NCBI RefSeq assembly: GCF_026262645.1
Contig: NZ_SHNO01000003.1
Span: 31,198-95,197 of the forward strand
Origin: Candidatus Marimicrobium litorale
Lineage (GTDB): Bacteria; Pseudomonadota; Gammaproteobacteria; Pseudomonadales; Halieaceae
Reading direction: 5' to 3'
DNA: 64,000 bases
This document shows positions 1 through 10,333 of the stretch, one piece after another. The notes below the pieces were generated by a model. That model saw only the letters and a list, made by a program, of their open reading frames with translations. It made no database searches and was not told where the DNA came from. The position numbers and the translations under genes were made by a program. Within the stretch, counting starts at the first letter, position 1. The number at the start of each line of letters is the position of its first letter.

Positions 1-1
1 C

Positions 2-1102
2 GACCGTCACCTGCACAGCTGGGTCTACACCGCGGGCGTTATCAGCAGTTTTGTCGCGGTCGCAGCGCTGCTTATCGTTCTGCAGCAGGCCGGACAAGCC
101 ATCGGCTGGGGCTTTCAACTGCAATCCCCTGGATTCGTCATCGCCCTGGCCTACCTGTTCATCGCTATGGGCCTCTCGCTAACCGGTATGGTTGAACTGG
201 GCAGCAACCTTATGAACACGGGCAGCGGCCTTGCGGATCAAAGCGGCCTTGGCGGTAGTTTTTTTACCGGTGTGCTGGCCGTTGTGGTCGCAAGCCCTTG
301 CACCGCGCCCTTCATGGGCACGGCACTCGGCTTCGCCGTAAGCCAGCCTCCCCTCATCGGACTAACCGTTTTTGCCGCACTGGGCGCCGGCATGGCCGCG
401 CCCCTGCTTGTATTCAGCTACAGCGGCGCGGCACGCGCCATCATGCCCAAGCCCGGCCCCTGGATGGAAACGCTTAAGCAGTTTCTATCTTTCCCCCTGT
501 ATGCCACCGCTATTTGGCTTCTGTGGGTCGCCGGACGGCAAACCGGCGTCAACACCATGGCTGCGGCTCTCCTCGGTGCGCTGCTGCTGGCACTCGGACT
601 GTGGCTCTGGCGCGTAAACTGGTGGCGGCGCAGCCTGGCCTTGGCTTGCCTAGCGGGGGCGATTGCGCTGGCTTCGATGCGCGGGCTGGATGGAGCGGAC
701 ACGGGCTCGACCGCGCTGTCCGCCGACTACCTGCCCTGGTCCGGGAGCGAAGTGGCCGCCCTGCGGCAGTCTGGCAGACCGGTGTTTGTCGATGTTACGG
801 CGGACTGGTGCATTACCTGCAAGGCGAACGAGACGACTGTCTTGTTCACCGATGATATAACGACGGCCTTTGCCGAGCACGGTGTCGTCTACATGATTGC
901 CGATTGGACGAATGAAGACCCTAAAATCGCCGAACTTCTGAAAAAACATCAGCGAAATGGCATTCCATTGTACCTAATGTACCCTGCAGACCCTACTGCC
1001 GCGCCCCTGATCCTGCCACAACTGCTCACCAAACGGATGGTAATTGATGCGCTGGAAGAGGTTTCGGTGAAAAGCTCCCCTATTGTCGCAATTTACGACT
1101 GA
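2..1102 (+). CDS. dsbD: Thiol:disulfide interchange protein DsbD-like, C-terminal part (5' end outside window)
   Basis: The frame is open from base 2, so this is the C-terminal part of a longer gene. It would pass electrons from cytoplasmic thioredoxin across the inner membrane to periplasmic thiol proteins. Visible parts are several hydrophobic helices of the transmembrane domain, including a helix with the conserved SPCTAP cysteine, followed by a periplasmic thioredoxin-like domain with the redox motif WCITC (CxxC) near bases 808-822. The stop at 1100-1102 is followed by about 200 bases before aroQ. The dsbD/scsB family call is firm; the exact subtype cannot be told without the N-terminal domain. 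Confidence 0.85.
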   Translation, partial: DRHLHSWVYTAGVISSFVAVAALLIVLQQAGQAIGWGFQLQSPGFVIALAYLFIAMGLSLTGMVELGSNLMNTGSGLADQSGLGGSFFTGVLAVVVASPCTAPFMGTALGFAVSQPPLIGLTVFAALGAGMAAPLLVFSYSGAARAIMPKPGPWMETLKQFLSFPLYATAIWLLWVAGRQTGVNTMAAALLGALLLALGLWLWRVNWWRRSLALACLAGAIALASMRGLDGADTGSTALSADYLPWSGSEVAALRQSGRPVFVDVTADWCITCKANETTVLFTDDITTAFAEHGVVYMIADWTNEDPKIAELLKKHQRNGIPLYLMYPADPTAAPLILPQLLTKRMVIDALEEVSVKSSPIVAIYD

Positions 1103-1310
1103 TTTTCGCGCTTTTCCCTGCAATTCGGTATTTTCAGTCGCTCTTACGCTTGCACCGCAGGCGCCGCACCTGGCGAACGCTAAAACTAGCTAACTTCTGA
1201 AAAAAAGACGCTATAGTCTGCCAAATGTCACAAAACACCAAAAAATATAGACAGCCCCTGCGATTTGCGCCAGACTCTCCACAGATCGCGCCCCCCGGGA
1301 GAGCCAGACA

Positions 1311-1754
1311 ATGGCCGCAATTCTTGTACTGCATGGCCCCAACCTCAATCTCCTCGGCGAGCGTGAGCCCGATGTCTATGGCAGCACCACCCTGGATGAC
1401 ATCAACCGCACGCTGGAGCAGCTAGCCGCCGAGCGCCATCACCAGTTGCTCCACTTCCAGAGTAATGCCGAGGCCGAACTGGTTGACCGGGTGCAGGCAG
1501 CCCGACAAGAAGGAGTGAAATTCATCCTGATAAACCCCGCCGCGTTTACCCATACCAGTGTTGCCCTGCGCGATGCGCTGGCCGCCGTCGACATTCCTTT
1601 CATCGAGATACACCTGTCAAACACCCATGCGCGAGAGGAGTTTCGGCATCACTCCTATTTTTCTGCCATCGCGAGCGGCGTTATCTGCGGATTGGGCGCT
1701 GCCGGGTATCGCCTTGGACTGCAGGCCGCACTCGACACACTGGATTCACACTAA
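1311..1754 (+). CDS. aroQ: Type II 3-dehydroquinate dehydratase
   Basis: Catalyses 3-dehydroquinate to 3-dehydroshikimate, the third step of the shikimate pathway, in the cytoplasm. The 147-aa product has the usual length for the small dodecameric type II enzyme. It shows the N-terminal signature [10 protein letters not shown], the flexible-lid segment REPDVYG with the catalytic Tyr, NPAAFTHTS, and the [17 protein letters not shown] block with the catalytic His. It is 22 bases upstream of accB; aroQ-accB-accC is a common gammaproteobacterial order and probably one transcript. An A+T-rich stretch with a TATAGT hexamer near 1212-1217 could be its promoter, but no good -35 is evident. Confidence 0.96.
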   Translation: MAAILVLHGPNLNLLGEREPDVYGSTTLDDINRTLEQLAAERHHQLLHFQSNAEAELVDRVQAARQEGVKFILINPAAFTHTSVALRDALAAVDIPFIEIHLSNTHAREEFRHHSYFSAIASGVICGLGAAGYRLGLQAALDTLDSH

Positions 1755-1776
1755 CAGCTACCAAAGAGACTGAGCT

Positions 1777-2244
1777 ATGGACATTCGCAAGGTAAAAAAA
1801 CTGATCGAATTACTGGAAGAGTCCAATATCGACGAAATCGAGATCAAAGAGGGCGAGGAGTCGGTGCGCATCAGTCGCAACGGCGCTAAAGCCCTGACTA
1901 TGGCCGCCGCGCCGGCGCAGGTGTTACAGGCACCACCGGTAATGCCACAGGCACCCGTCGCCGCGCCCGTTGCCCCGCCGCCATCCGCTGAGCCTGCAGC
2001 GGCCAGCGACGGACATCATCTGCGATCACCTATGGTCGGCACTTTCTACCGCTCACCGTCCCCCACGTCACCCTCCTTTGTCGAGGTAGGCCAGTCCGTA
2101 AAAGCGGGAGATGTTGTTTGCATCGTCGAGGCGATGAAGATGATGAACCAGATCGAGGCCGACAAGTCGGGCAAGATTACCGCGATCCTGGTTGAAAACG
2201 GCGAACCGGTTGAGTTCGACCAACCCCTGTTCACCATCGCCTAG
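1777..2244 (+). CDS. accB: Biotin carboxyl carrier protein of acetyl-CoA carboxylase
   Basis: Carries biotin between biotin carboxylase (AccC) and the carboxyltransferase in the first committed step of fatty acid synthesis. The 155-aa protein has a charged N-terminal segment ([16 protein letters not shown]), an Ala/Pro-rich linker at about residues 45-75, and a C-terminal biotinyl domain with the EAMKM motif; the biotinylated Lys is residue 121. It lies directly upstream of accC, as in most Proteobacteria, where the two are co-transcribed. Confidence 0.97.
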   Translation: MDIRKVKKLIELLEESNIDEIEIKEGEESVRISRNGAKALTMAAAPAQVLQAPPVMPQAPVAAPVAPPPSAEPAAASDGHHLRSPMVGTFYRSPSPTSPSFVEVGQSVKAGDVVCIVEAMKMMNQIEADKSGKITAILVENGEPVEFDQPLFTIA

Positions 2245-2275
2245 TCGCAAGTACAGCCCAGCAGAGGACGCAAGC

Positions 2276-3622
2276 ATGCCCACACTGGAAAAAGTACTCA
2301 TCGCCAACCGAGGTGAAATCGCGCTGCGTGTGCTGAGAGCCTGCAAAGAGCTCGATATCGCTACAGTGGCGGTGCACTCGAAGGCAGACCGCGAATTGAA
2401 GCATGTACTCCTTGCTGACGAGGCCGTATGCATAGGGCCTGCGCCATCAACAGAGAGCTATCTCAATGTACCGGCCATCATCAGTGCGGCGGAAGTCACT
2501 CGCGCCACCGCCATTCACCCGGGCTACGGCTTCCTGGCAGAAAATGCTGATTTCGCTGACCAGGTTGAGAAAAGTGGTTTTATTTTTATTGGCCCCAAAG
2601 CCGATACGATCCGCCTCATGGGCGACAAGGTCTCAGCGATTCAATCGATGAAGAAAGCAGGCGTGCCGACAGTGCCGGGTTCCGATGGCCCGCTGACGGA
2701 AGATGACGGCAGAACGCTGGAGATCGCGCGTCGAATCGGGTTTCCCGTGATTATCAAAGCCGCCGCCGGTGGCGGCGGTCGCGGCATGCGCGTCGTGCAC
2801 GACGAAGAATCACTGCCGGGCGCCGTGCAGGTCACCCAGTCAGAGGCTGCAGCGGCATTTGGCTCGAGTGTGGTCTACCTGGAAAAATTCCTGCAACACC
2901 CCCGACATGTCGAAGTACAAGTTCTGGCAGACGGCCAGGGTAATGCAATTCACCTGGGTGACCGGGACTGCTCACTGCAGCGCCGCCACCAAAAGGTACT
3001 GGAGGAAGCGCCAGCACCCGATATTCCGTCGGACCTGAGGCAGCAAGTTGCTGAATCCTGCATCAATGCCTGCCTGGAAATTGGTTACCGGGGCGCAGGC
3101 ACTTTCGAGTTCCTTTACGAGGATGGTGGTTTTTACTTTATTGAAATGAACACGCGGGTGCAGGTAGAGCACCCGGTCACGGAGATGGTCACCAATTTCG
3201 ACATTGTGCGCGAGCAACTGCGCATCGCCAGTGGCCGCGCCCTGTCCGTGACACAGCAGGATATCAAGTTTAGCGGGCACGCCTTCGAGTGCCGCATCAA
3301 CGCCGAAGATCCGACCACGTTCATGCCCAGTCCCGGCACGGTCACCACGTTCCACGCACCCGGCGGGCTCGGCGTAAGGGTAGACTCGCACCTGTACGAT
3401 GGCTATACCGTACCCCCCTATTACGATTCACTGATCGCCAAGGTGATCAGCTACGGAGACGACCGCGAGACCGCCCTTGCCCGGATGCGGCAGGCCCTCG
3501 ACGAGTTAGTAGTTGAGGGTATCCGCACCAATACCGCCCTGCACCGGGACCTGGTGCGAGACGACGCGTTCAAAGCGGGTGGCGTTAGCATTCACTATCT
3601 CGAAAAACTTCTGGAAGGCTAG
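2276..3622 (+). CDS. accC: Biotin carboxylase subunit of acetyl-CoA carboxylase
   Basis: ATP-dependent carboxylation of AccB-biotin. The 448-aa product begins [19 protein letters not shown], typical of the family, so I start at 2276 rather than at an upstream in-frame codon that would overlap accB. ATP-grasp features are present: the glycine-rich loop [13 protein letters not shown] (about residues 160-172), the EVQVLADG strand, and the active-site block [14 protein letters not shown] with the catalytic Arg. It follows accB by 31 bases and is probably co-transcribed with it. Confidence 0.98.
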   Translation: MPTLEKVLIANRGEIALRVLRACKELDIATVAVHSKADRELKHVLLADEAVCIGPAPSTESYLNVPAIISAAEVTRATAIHPGYGFLAENADFADQVEKSGFIFIGPKADTIRLMGDKVSAIQSMKKAGVPTVPGSDGPLTEDDGRTLEIARRIGFPVIIKAAAGGGGRGMRVVHDEESLPGAVQVTQSEAAAAFGSSVVYLEKFLQHPRHVEVQVLADGQGNAIHLGDRDCSLQRRHQKVLEEAPAPDIPSDLRQQVAESCINACLEIGYRGAGTFEFLYEDGGFYFIEMNTRVQVEHPVTEMVTNFDIVREQLRIASGRALSVTQQDIKFSGHAFECRINAEDPTTFMPSPGTVTTFHAPGGLGVRVDSHLYDGYTVPPYYDSLIAKVISYGDDRETALARMRQALDELVVEGIRTNTALHRDLVRDDAFKAGGVSIHYLEKLLEG

Positions 3623-3688
3623 GCGTGTTTCGCCGTTGAGCCCACTTAGCGCAAGGCGCCCACTACGTCTGCTGACACTGAGCCACCC

Positions 3689-4579
3689 ATGACCTGGCTA
3701 CAACTGCGCCTGTATACACAGCGCGATTCGGTTGCCACTCTGGAGGATCAGCTGCTGGCTTGCGGTGCCGTCGCTGTCACACTGGAAGACAATGCAGACC
3801 AGCCCCTGCTGGAACCGGGCGTAGGTGAAACGCCCCTGTGGAACCAGACGCGCCTGACGGGTCTGTACCCCGCTGACTCCGACATGCATGCGGTCCTCGC
3901 GCAATTGCCTGCCCAAGTGCTCGAAAATCATCGCGTCGAGATTCTTGAAGACAAAGACTGGGCGCGGGAATGGATGCAACATTTCCAACCCATGCGTTTC
4001 GGAGAGCAGCTCTGGGTCTGCCCCAGCTGGCTGGAGCCCCCGCACGCCGGAGCGGTCAACCTGCTGCTGGATCCTGGCCTTGCCTTTGGCACGGGCACCC
4101 ATCCAACCACCGCCATGTGTCTGCGCCAACTGGATGGCATGCCCCTGCGAGGCCAGACAGTAGTCGACTATGGCTGCGGCTCCGGCATCCTCGCGGTTGC
4201 CGCCCTTAAACTGGGCGCCGCCCGCGCACTGGGCGTGGACAACGACCCCCAAGCACTCACCGCCAGTGCGGAGAACAGCCGGCGCAATGGGGTGCAGCAG
4301 GCACAATTCAAGGTCGCACTGCCGCAACGGGTCGCAATGGCGGACTGGGGCCAGCAAGCTGACCTGGTCGTCGCCAATATTCTGTCCGGTCCGCTGGTCG
4401 ACCTCTCCGATACCCTGATTTCATTCCTGAAACCCGGTGGAGACCTTCTCATAGCCGGCCTGCTTAGCAGCCAGTCTGAAACTCTTCGCGCACATTACAC
4501 ACCCGTCGTTCAGCTCTCGGTGGTTGACCAGCAGGACGACTGGGTATGCCTGCGCGGAAAACGCCCGTCCGCCGACTGA
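3689..4579 (+). CDS. prmA: Ribosomal protein L11 methyltransferase
   Basis: SAM-dependent trimethylation of ribosomal protein L11. The 296-aa protein has the small N-terminal substrate-recognition domain and a class I methyltransferase core: DPGLAFGTGTHPTT, the SAM-binding VVDYGCGSGILAVAALK, and NILSGPL, which matches the PrmA form of motif IV. Position between accC and dusB-fis is the conserved gammaproteobacterial context. Confidence 0.96.
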   Translation: MTWLQLRLYTQRDSVATLEDQLLACGAVAVTLEDNADQPLLEPGVGETPLWNQTRLTGLYPADSDMHAVLAQLPAQVLENHRVEILEDKDWAREWMQHFQPMRFGEQLWVCPSWLEPPHAGAVNLLLDPGLAFGTGTHPTTAMCLRQLDGMPLRGQTVVDYGCGSGILAVAALKLGAARALGVDNDPQALTASAENSRRNGVQQAQFKVALPQRVAMADWGQQADLVVANILSGPLVDLSDTLISFLKPGGDLLIAGLLSSQSETLRAHYTPVVQLSVVDQQDDWVCLRGKRPSAD

Positions 4580-4619
4580 GCCAGACAAAAAATAGTGCTG
4601 TTTTTTTGAGCTGAATTTC

Positions 4620-4648
4620 TTCCACGCGCGACAGTGAGCGAGTATTAT
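4620..4648 (+). promoter_or_regulatory. Possible sigma-70 promoter of dusB-fis
   Basis: TTCCAC at 4620-4625 and TATTAT at 4643-4648 with a 17-base spacer, 38 bases before the dusB start. The -10 is fair and the -35 poor. fis operons are known to be driven from a promoter ahead of dusB, which is the only reason to pick this site. Confidence 0.3.
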
Positions 4649-4686
4649 AGCCGGCTGTTTTTCGATACGATTTTTAAACGCCACTC

Positions 4687-5673
4687 ATGTTGCAAATCGG
4701 CCCTTACACATTGCCCAACCGAGTCGCCCTCGCTCCCATGGCGGGTGTGACTGATTTGCCGTTTCGTCGTCTGTGTTCCGAATTCGGCGCGGGCCTTGTG
4801 GTCTCGGAAATGATCAGCGCTAACCCGCGCTTGAGGGATTCGAGAAAAACTCGGTGGCGCAGTCGGCACGATCCGGAAATTGAGCCGCGCTCCGTGCAAA
4901 TTGCGGGCAGTGATCCACAGTTGCTGGCAGAAGCTGCGCGCTACAACGTTGCCTGCGGCGCACAAATCATCGATCTGAACATGGGCTGTCCGGCTAAAAA
5001 AGTCTGCCGCAAGGCCGCAGGGTCCGCCCTGTTGGCCGACGAATCGCTGGTCCAGTCCATTTTGCGCACGGTTGTCGGTGCCGTCACGGTTCCCGTGACG
5101 CTGAAGTTGCGCACCGGTGTTTCACCGCAGCGGCGCAACGGGGTCAGTATCGCCCGCATGGCGGAGGACGCGGGCGTGGCGGCACTTGCAGTGCATGGCC
5201 GGACCCGGGCCTGCGCCTTCACCGGCCCTGTGGAATACGACACCCTGGCGAGCATGGTAGAGGCGGTGGACATCCCTGTTTACGCCAATGGCAATATCGA
5301 TAGCGCACAACAGGCAGCCGCCGTTCTGGACTATACCGGCGCCGCAGGCGTAATGATTGGCAGAGCCGCTCAGGGCAGGCCCTGGCTATGCGGACAAATC
5401 GCCACCTATCTCGAAACCGGCGTCACCCCGGCAGACCTCTCGCCTGAGAGCAAGCTGGCAATCATTCGCCGGCATGTTTCCGAGTTACATCTTTTTTATG
5501 GCGAGTATCTGGGCGTGCGCACCGCGCGAAAACACGTTGGGTGGTTTCTGGACGCGCACGGCTACCCGAAAACACAACGCAGACTATTCAATCAACTTGC
5601 ACATCCCAAAGAACAGCTACACTACATAGACCGGCACATCGGATTTCAACACAAAAAGGAACTTGCAGCATGA
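4687..5673 (+). CDS. dusB: tRNA-dihydrouridine synthase B
   Basis: FMN-dependent reduction of a specific uridine in tRNA to dihydrouridine. The 328-aa protein begins [20 protein letters not shown] and has the FMN barrel signature [12 protein letters not shown], the active-site block [15 protein letters not shown] (about residues 98-112), and VHGRTR. The stop codon overlaps the fis start (ATGA at 5670-5673), so translation is probably coupled. This dusB-fis pair is characteristic of gammaproteobacteria. Confidence 0.97.
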   Translation: MLQIGPYTLPNRVALAPMAGVTDLPFRRLCSEFGAGLVVSEMISANPRLRDSRKTRWRSRHDPEIEPRSVQIAGSDPQLLAEAARYNVACGAQIIDLNMGCPAKKVCRKAAGSALLADESLVQSILRTVVGAVTVPVTLKLRTGVSPQRRNGVSIARMAEDAGVAALAVHGRTRACAFTGPVEYDTLASMVEAVDIPVYANGNIDSAQQAAAVLDYTGAAGVMIGRAAQGRPWLCGQIATYLETGVTPADLSPESKLAIIRRHVSELHLFYGEYLGVRTARKHVGWFLDAHGYPKTQRRLFNQLAHPKEQLHYIDRHIGFQHKKELAA

Positions 5674-5990
5674 CACGGGTAGAACCCCTCCACCCCCCCA
5701 AGGAAGACACGCTTGCAGCCGCCGCTGACGACACACAGGCCGCCATGCAAACCAATAATCTCAAGGACGCTGTTAGAACCGCGGTCGCTTCGTACCTGGA
5801 CGAGCTCGACGGACAACTGTCTACCGACGTCTATCAGATGGTGCTGGCAGAGGTCGAGGCACCGCTGCTGGAAGAAATTATGAGCTACACACGCAACAAC
5901 CAGACCAAAGCCTCTCTGATGCTAGGCCTGAACCGTGGCACGCTGCGTAAGAAGCTCAAGCAATACCACCTCATTTCCTCCCGCGATTAA
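5670..5990 (+). CDS. fis: DNA-binding protein Fis
   Basis: Nucleoid-associated protein that bends DNA and activates rRNA and other growth-linked promoters. The start is the ATG overlapping the dusB stop, giving 106 aa against 98 in E. coli, the extra length being at the N-terminus. The C-terminal helix-turn-helix is clear ([20 protein letters not shown]), preceded by the dimerisation helices. An earlier in-frame start would run deep into dusB and is not used here. Confidence 0.96.
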   Translation: MTRVEPLHPPKEDTLAAAADDTQAAMQTNNLKDAVRTAVASYLDELDGQLSTDVYQMVLAEVEAPLLEEIMSYTRNNQTKASLMLGLNRGTLRKKLKQYHLISSRD

Positions 5991-6004
5991 TAGCCGGTAC
6001 CCTC

Positions 6005-7579
6005 ATGAGCGAACAGAATCTCGTCAAGGTCAGGCGCGCCCTGATCAGCGTCTCCGATAAATCAGGCATCGCCGATTTCGCCCGGTCCCTGCAGGACATG
6101 GGCGTGGAAATCCTGTCCACCGGGGGCACTTACAGGCTGCTGCAGGATGCTGGCCTGCACGTTACCGAAGTAGCCGACCACACCGGATTCCCGGAAATGA
6201 TGGATGGTCGAGTCAAGACCCTGCACCCGAAGATTCATGGGGGCATCCTCGGTCGCAGGGGCAAAGACGACGCCGTGATGGCCGAACACGGTATTGACGC
6301 GATCGACATGGTAATCGTCAATCTCTATCCGTTTGCAGCCACCGTAGCCAACCCTGAATGCACGCTGGAGGACGCCGTTGAAAACATCGATATCGGCGGT
6401 CCGACCATGGTGCGCGCAGCCGCAAAAAATCATGCTTTTGTTAACATTGTCGTAAACAGCGTCGATTATGCCGACATCATCGCTGAAATGAAAAATAACG
6501 ATGGGTGCACTTCATTGGCCACGCGCTTCGATCTCGCCATTAAAGCCTATGAGCACACCGCGTCTTACGACGGTGCCATTGCCAATTACTTTGGCGGCAA
6601 AGTCTCCGGGGGCTCAGCGCAATTTCCGCGCACCTTCAACGCCCAGTTCCACCGGGTGCAGGAGATGCGCTACGGCGAAAACCCCCATCAGCAAGCCGCG
6701 TTTTACGTCGAGTCCTCGCCTCGCGAGACCGGCATTTCAACGGCAACCCAGATACAGGGCAAAGCGCTGTCGTATAACAACGTGGCAGACACAGACGCGG
6801 CACTTGAATGTGTCAAAAATTTCGACCATCCCGCTTGCGTCATTGTCAAACATGCCAACCCCTGCGGTGTGGCAGTCGCCTCCACTATCGACCAGGCCTA
6901 TGAGCTGGCTTTCGCTACCGACAGCGAATCCGCCTTCGGCGGCATTATCGCCTTCAACAGGGAGCTGGATGCGGTGACCGCAGCATGCATCGTGGAACGG
7001 CAGTTCGTGGAAGTCATTATTGCCCCCACCGTCAGTGATGAGGCAGCGGCGCTGGTCGCAGAGAAAAAGAACGTGCGACTGCTGGCCTGCGGCGAGTGGT
7101 CACAGCCAGGAGCTGCGCTGGATTACAAACGCGTCAACGGCGGACTCCTGGTACAGGATCGGGACCTCGGAATGATTTCCGCCGCCGATCTAAAAGTCGT
7201 CAGCAAGGTCGCACCCACAGACCAGCAACTGCAGGACCTCCTGTTTGCCTGGAAGGTGGCCAAGTTCGTAAAGTCCAATGCTATTGTTTACGCCCGGGAG
7301 GGCCAGACCGTAGGCGTGGGCGCCGGTCAGATGAGCCGCATCAACTCCGCCCGGATCGCAGCAATCAAGGCCGAGCACGCCGGATTGGCAGTCGCGGGCT
7401 CCGTAATGGCCTCTGATGCATTTTTCCCGTTCCGCGACGGCATTGACAGTGCCGGCGAGCGAGGCATCGCCGCAGTTATTCAACCCGGAGGCTCGATCAG
7501 GGATGAGGAAGTCATCGCAGCAGCAGATGAGCACGGCATGGCCATGGTATTCACGGGCATGCGACACTTCCGCCACTAG
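6005..7579 (+). CDS. purH: Bifunctional AICAR transformylase / IMP cyclohydrolase
   Basis: Catalyses the last two steps of de novo IMP synthesis. The 524-aa enzyme has an N-terminal MGS-like IMP cyclohydrolase domain ([39 protein letters not shown]) and a C-terminal transformylase domain with the KHANPCG motif and [19 protein letters not shown]. It starts 14 bases after fis and is followed by purD, the usual purHD pairing, here separated by 155 bases that include a short GTCAG-rich repeat near 7673-7685. Confidence 0.98.
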   Translation: MSEQNLVKVRRALISVSDKSGIADFARSLQDMGVEILSTGGTYRLLQDAGLHVTEVADHTGFPEMMDGRVKTLHPKIHGGILGRRGKDDAVMAEHGIDAIDMVIVNLYPFAATVANPECTLEDAVENIDIGGPTMVRAAAKNHAFVNIVVNSVDYADIIAEMKNNDGCTSLATRFDLAIKAYEHTASYDGAIANYFGGKVSGGSAQFPRTFNAQFHRVQEMRYGENPHQQAAFYVESSPRETGISTATQIQGKALSYNNVADTDAALECVKNFDHPACVIVKHANPCGVAVASTIDQAYELAFATDSESAFGGIIAFNRELDAVTAACIVERQFVEVIIAPTVSDEAAALVAEKKNVRLLACGEWSQPGAALDYKRVNGGLLVQDRDLGMISAADLKVVSKVAPTDQQLQDLLFAWKVAKFVKSNAIVYAREGQTVGVGAGQMSRINSARIAAIKAEHAGLAVAGSVMASDAFFPFRDGIDSAGERGIAAVIQPGGSIRDEEVIAAADEHGMAMVFTGMRHFRH

Positions 7580-7734
7580 GGCGCGGTAATCGGCCCATCA
7601 CGGCATCCGATAACAAGGGGCTGACCGCCACCACCGCGACACGCCAGCCCCGCATTAACGCTCCTGCCAGTCAGGTCAGGTCAGGTTGCGACGGGATATC
7701 TTCCACTTCCACCGCGGACGACGAGTAAACGCTG

Positions 7735-9018
7735 ATGAATATTTTGGTTATTGGTAATGGCGGTCGCGAACACGCGCTGGCCTGGAAGGCCTCGCAGGCC
7801 AGCAACGTAAACACCGTCTATGTGGCACCGGGTAACGCCGGCACAAAGCGAGAGGCGGGGCTCGAAAACGTAGCGATCGATACGATGGATTTTGCAGGGC
7901 TTGCCGACTTTGCCGAGCAGCATGAGGTTGGGCTCACGATTGTCGGACCGGAGGCACCGCTGGTGGACGGCATTGTGGACTATTTCCAGTCGCGAAAATT
8001 GCGCTGCTTCGGCCCAGGGAAAGGCGCGGCTCAACTGGAGGGCTCCAAGGCGTTTACCAAGGATTTTCTGGCCAGGCACAACATTCCCACCGCGGCCTAT
8101 GCCAATTTTACAGAATTGGAGCCAGCGCTGACCTACCTGCGCGAGCAAGGGGCTCCTATCGTCGTCAAGGCAGATGGCCTTGCAGCGGGCAAAGGCGTGA
8201 TCGTCGCAGAAACGCTCGAGCAGGCCGAGGCCGCAGTGACCGATATGCTGTCCGGCAACGCGTTCGGCGACGCGGGTTGTCGCGTCGTGATCGAGGAATT
8301 CCTGGCGGGAGAGGAGGCCAGCTTCATCGTTCTGGCAGATGGAAAAAACGTTCTTGCGATGGCGAGCAGCCAGGATCACAAGCGCATTGGCGAAGGTGAT
8401 ACCGGGCCAAACACCGGCGGCATGGGCGCCTACTCCCCTGCCCCGGTCATCGACAAGACCGTGCACCAGCGTGTCATGGACCAGGTCATCATGCCAACCG
8501 TCAGGGGCATGGCCGCTGAGGGTAACGACTACACCGGTTTCCTTTACGCGGGCCTGATGATTGACGGAGAGGGCCAACCCAAAGTCATTGAATACAATTG
8601 CCGCTTTGGCGACCCCGAGACCCAGCCCATCATGATGCGCCTGCAATCCGACCTGGTCGCTCTCTGCGAGGCTGCCCTTGAGGGTCGACTCGACCAGGTT
8701 CAGGCCCGATGGGACGATCGCTGCGCCATCGGGGTGGTTCTGGCGGCTGGCGGCTATCCGGGCGACTATGACCGGGGAGCCGTCATTAGTGGACTGGATA
8801 ACGTGGACAGCGAGACCGTCAAGGTATTCCATGCGGGCACTCGAAGCGTGAATGGACACGCTGTCACCAACGGAGGCAGGGTTCTGTGCGTTACCGCACT
8901 GGGTGAAAATATCGCCGCAGCCCAGCAAAGCTGCTACCTCGCGGTCGACCGCATCTCATGGGAGGGGGTCACCCTGCGCCGGGACATTGGTTGGCGCGCC
9001 ATAGAACGCTATAGTTAG
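7735..9018 (+). CDS. purD: Phosphoribosylamine-glycine ligase (GAR synthetase)
   Basis: ATP-dependent ligation of glycine to phosphoribosylamine, second step of purine synthesis. The 427-aa ATP-grasp protein starts MNILVIGNGGREHALAWK and shows GPEAPLVDGIVD, KADGLAAGKGVIVA, and the GDTGPNTGGMGAYSPAP block. Standard length. It is 23 bases upstream of coq7. Confidence 0.98.
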   Translation: MNILVIGNGGREHALAWKASQASNVNTVYVAPGNAGTKREAGLENVAIDTMDFAGLADFAEQHEVGLTIVGPEAPLVDGIVDYFQSRKLRCFGPGKGAAQLEGSKAFTKDFLARHNIPTAAYANFTELEPALTYLREQGAPIVVKADGLAAGKGVIVAETLEQAEAAVTDMLSGNAFGDAGCRVVIEEFLAGEEASFIVLADGKNVLAMASSQDHKRIGEGDTGPNTGGMGAYSPAPVIDKTVHQRVMDQVIMPTVRGMAAEGNDYTGFLYAGLMIDGEGQPKVIEYNCRFGDPETQPIMMRLQSDLVALCEAALEGRLDQVQARWDDRCAIGVVLAAGGYPGDYDRGAVISGLDNVDSETVKVFHAGTRSVNGHAVTNGGRVLCVTALGENIAAAQQSCYLAVDRISWEGVTLRRDIGWRAIERYS

Positions 9019-9041
9019 TTTGTGTATTGAGAGAAACCGCC

Positions 9042-9686
9042 ATGACAAACCGTCGCCTTTCCCTGCTGGATCGTATTATCAGCGAAGCGGACGCCGTGCT
9101 GAGGACCGTTTCCGGTCAAGCCAATCAGGCCGAGCGCCCCTCTCCCGCACTGCATCACGAGGATACCGTGCTAACGGAGACCGAGCGCAGTCACGTCGCA
9201 GGGCTGATGCGGGTGAACCACACAGGGGAAGTTTGCGCGCAGGCACTGTATCAGGGGCAGGCAATGACCGCCCGTTTGCCGGACGTACGGGACGACATGC
9301 AACAGGCCGCCCGCGAGGAGGTCGACCATCTCGTCTGGTGCGAGGAGCGACTACAAGAACTGGGCAGCCAACCCAGCTACCTGAATCCCGCCTGGTACGG
9401 TCTGTCATTTGCTCTCGGTGCGCTGGCAGGCGCAATCAGTGACGAGGTCAGCCTGGGCTTTGTCGCAGCAACCGAAGAGCGCGTTTGCAAACACCTGAAG
9501 GACCACTTGCAGCAACTTCCCGACGATGACCGCAAGTCGCAATTAATTCTGCAGCAAATGCTGGCAGACGAACAGCACCATGGTGACAAGGCACTTGAGG
9601 CCGGAGGCCGGGATTTCCCCAGGCCGGTAAAGGACGCCATGAGTGCGGTAGCGACAGTGATGACAAGCGCCAGCTATCGTATTTAA
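9042..9686 (+). CDS. coq7: Demethoxyubiquinone hydroxylase
   Basis: Di-iron monooxygenase for the penultimate hydroxylation in ubiquinone synthesis, at the inner membrane. The 214-aa product starts MTNRRLSLLDR; a TTG five codons upstream is a less likely start. The ferritin-like di-iron ligands are present as two E plus ExxH pairs: NHTGEVCAQ, EEVDHLVW, ATEERVC and DEQHHGDKA. A helical hairpin between the pairs is hydrophobic, as expected for a membrane-associated enzyme. This is the alternative hydroxylase used in place of UbiF in Pseudomonas and relatives. Confidence 0.95.
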   Translation: MTNRRLSLLDRIISEADAVLRTVSGQANQAERPSPALHHEDTVLTETERSHVAGLMRVNHTGEVCAQALYQGQAMTARLPDVRDDMQQAAREEVDHLVWCEERLQELGSQPSYLNPAWYGLSFALGALAGAISDEVSLGFVAATEERVCKHLKDHLQQLPDDDRKSQLILQQMLADEQHHGDKALEAGGRDFPRPVKDAMSAVATVMTSASYRI

Positions 9687-9739
9687 CCTTATCGCTCACA
9701 CCCCTTCTGACGACAGTGGGCCGTGTCGCGCGCCTCCGT

Positions 9740-10204
9740 CTAACCGGTTGGCGCGGGCAAGGCCGCTGCCAGCTTGCCGGCAGGATCACTTTCAATTAAC
9801 GCGTAGCTATGGGTAATTTCTACTCCGGCTGCGCCCAGCATAATGGAGGCAGAGCAGTATTTCTCAGCCGATAATTCTACCGCTCGCTTGACGTGACTCT
9901 CTTTCAGGTTAATGCCGGTCACCAAAAAGTGGAGATTAATCCGTGTAAATACAGCGGGCACCGCATCGGCGCGCTCTGCCTCAATTTCTACACGACAATC
10001 CACCACCTGCTGGCGAGATTTTTTCAACATACTCAGCACGTCGTAGATAGAGCAGCCACCGGTGCCCAATAACAACATCTCCATGGGTCGAGCCGCGAGA
10101 TTACGGCCACCCAGATCTGGCGGCCCATCCATGATTACGGTATGCCCGCTGCCTGACTCACCGACGAACATGGCCCCATCGGACCATTTAACTGTCGCTT
10201 TCAC
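9740..10204 (-). CDS. OsmC family protein (YhfA type)
   Basis: Predicted OsmC-superfamily thiol protein. I choose the GTG start at 10204, which has an AGGAG ribosome site about ten bases upstream and gives a 154-aa product beginning VKATVKWSDG; an upstream extension lacks family resemblance. The two conserved redox cysteines are visible in GTGGCSIYDVL and EKYCSASIML. It is transcribed divergently from the crp-like gene, an arrangement also seen in Pseudomonas. Its physiological substrate is unknown; peroxide reduction is known for other OsmC members. Confidence 0.88.
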   Translation of the reverse strand: MKATVKWSDGAMFVGESGSGHTVIMDGPPDLGGRNLAARPMEMLLLGTGGCSIYDVLSMLKKSRQQVVDCRVEIEAERADAVPAVFTRINLHFLVTGINLKESHVKRAVELSAEKYCSASIMLGAAGVEITHSYALIESDPAGKLAAALPAPTG

Positions 10205-10333
10205 TCGCTGATTGCTCCTATTAACCGCTCCAGCCAAAAAGGCGCAAAATGTTAGCACAACAAGTTACATTTTACTTGACCCGCCAGCACGTTAGACTCT
10301 GGTAGATAATACAAATACTGAGAGGGCTCTACC

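Noticed and set aside
7681..8928. 415-codon minus-strand ORF over purD
   Set aside because: Antisense to an unmistakable purD; long only because of high G+C.
10276..10310. TTGACC with GATAAT ahead of crp as a promoter
   Set aside because: Spacing is 23 bases, too long for a sigma-70 pair; not called.
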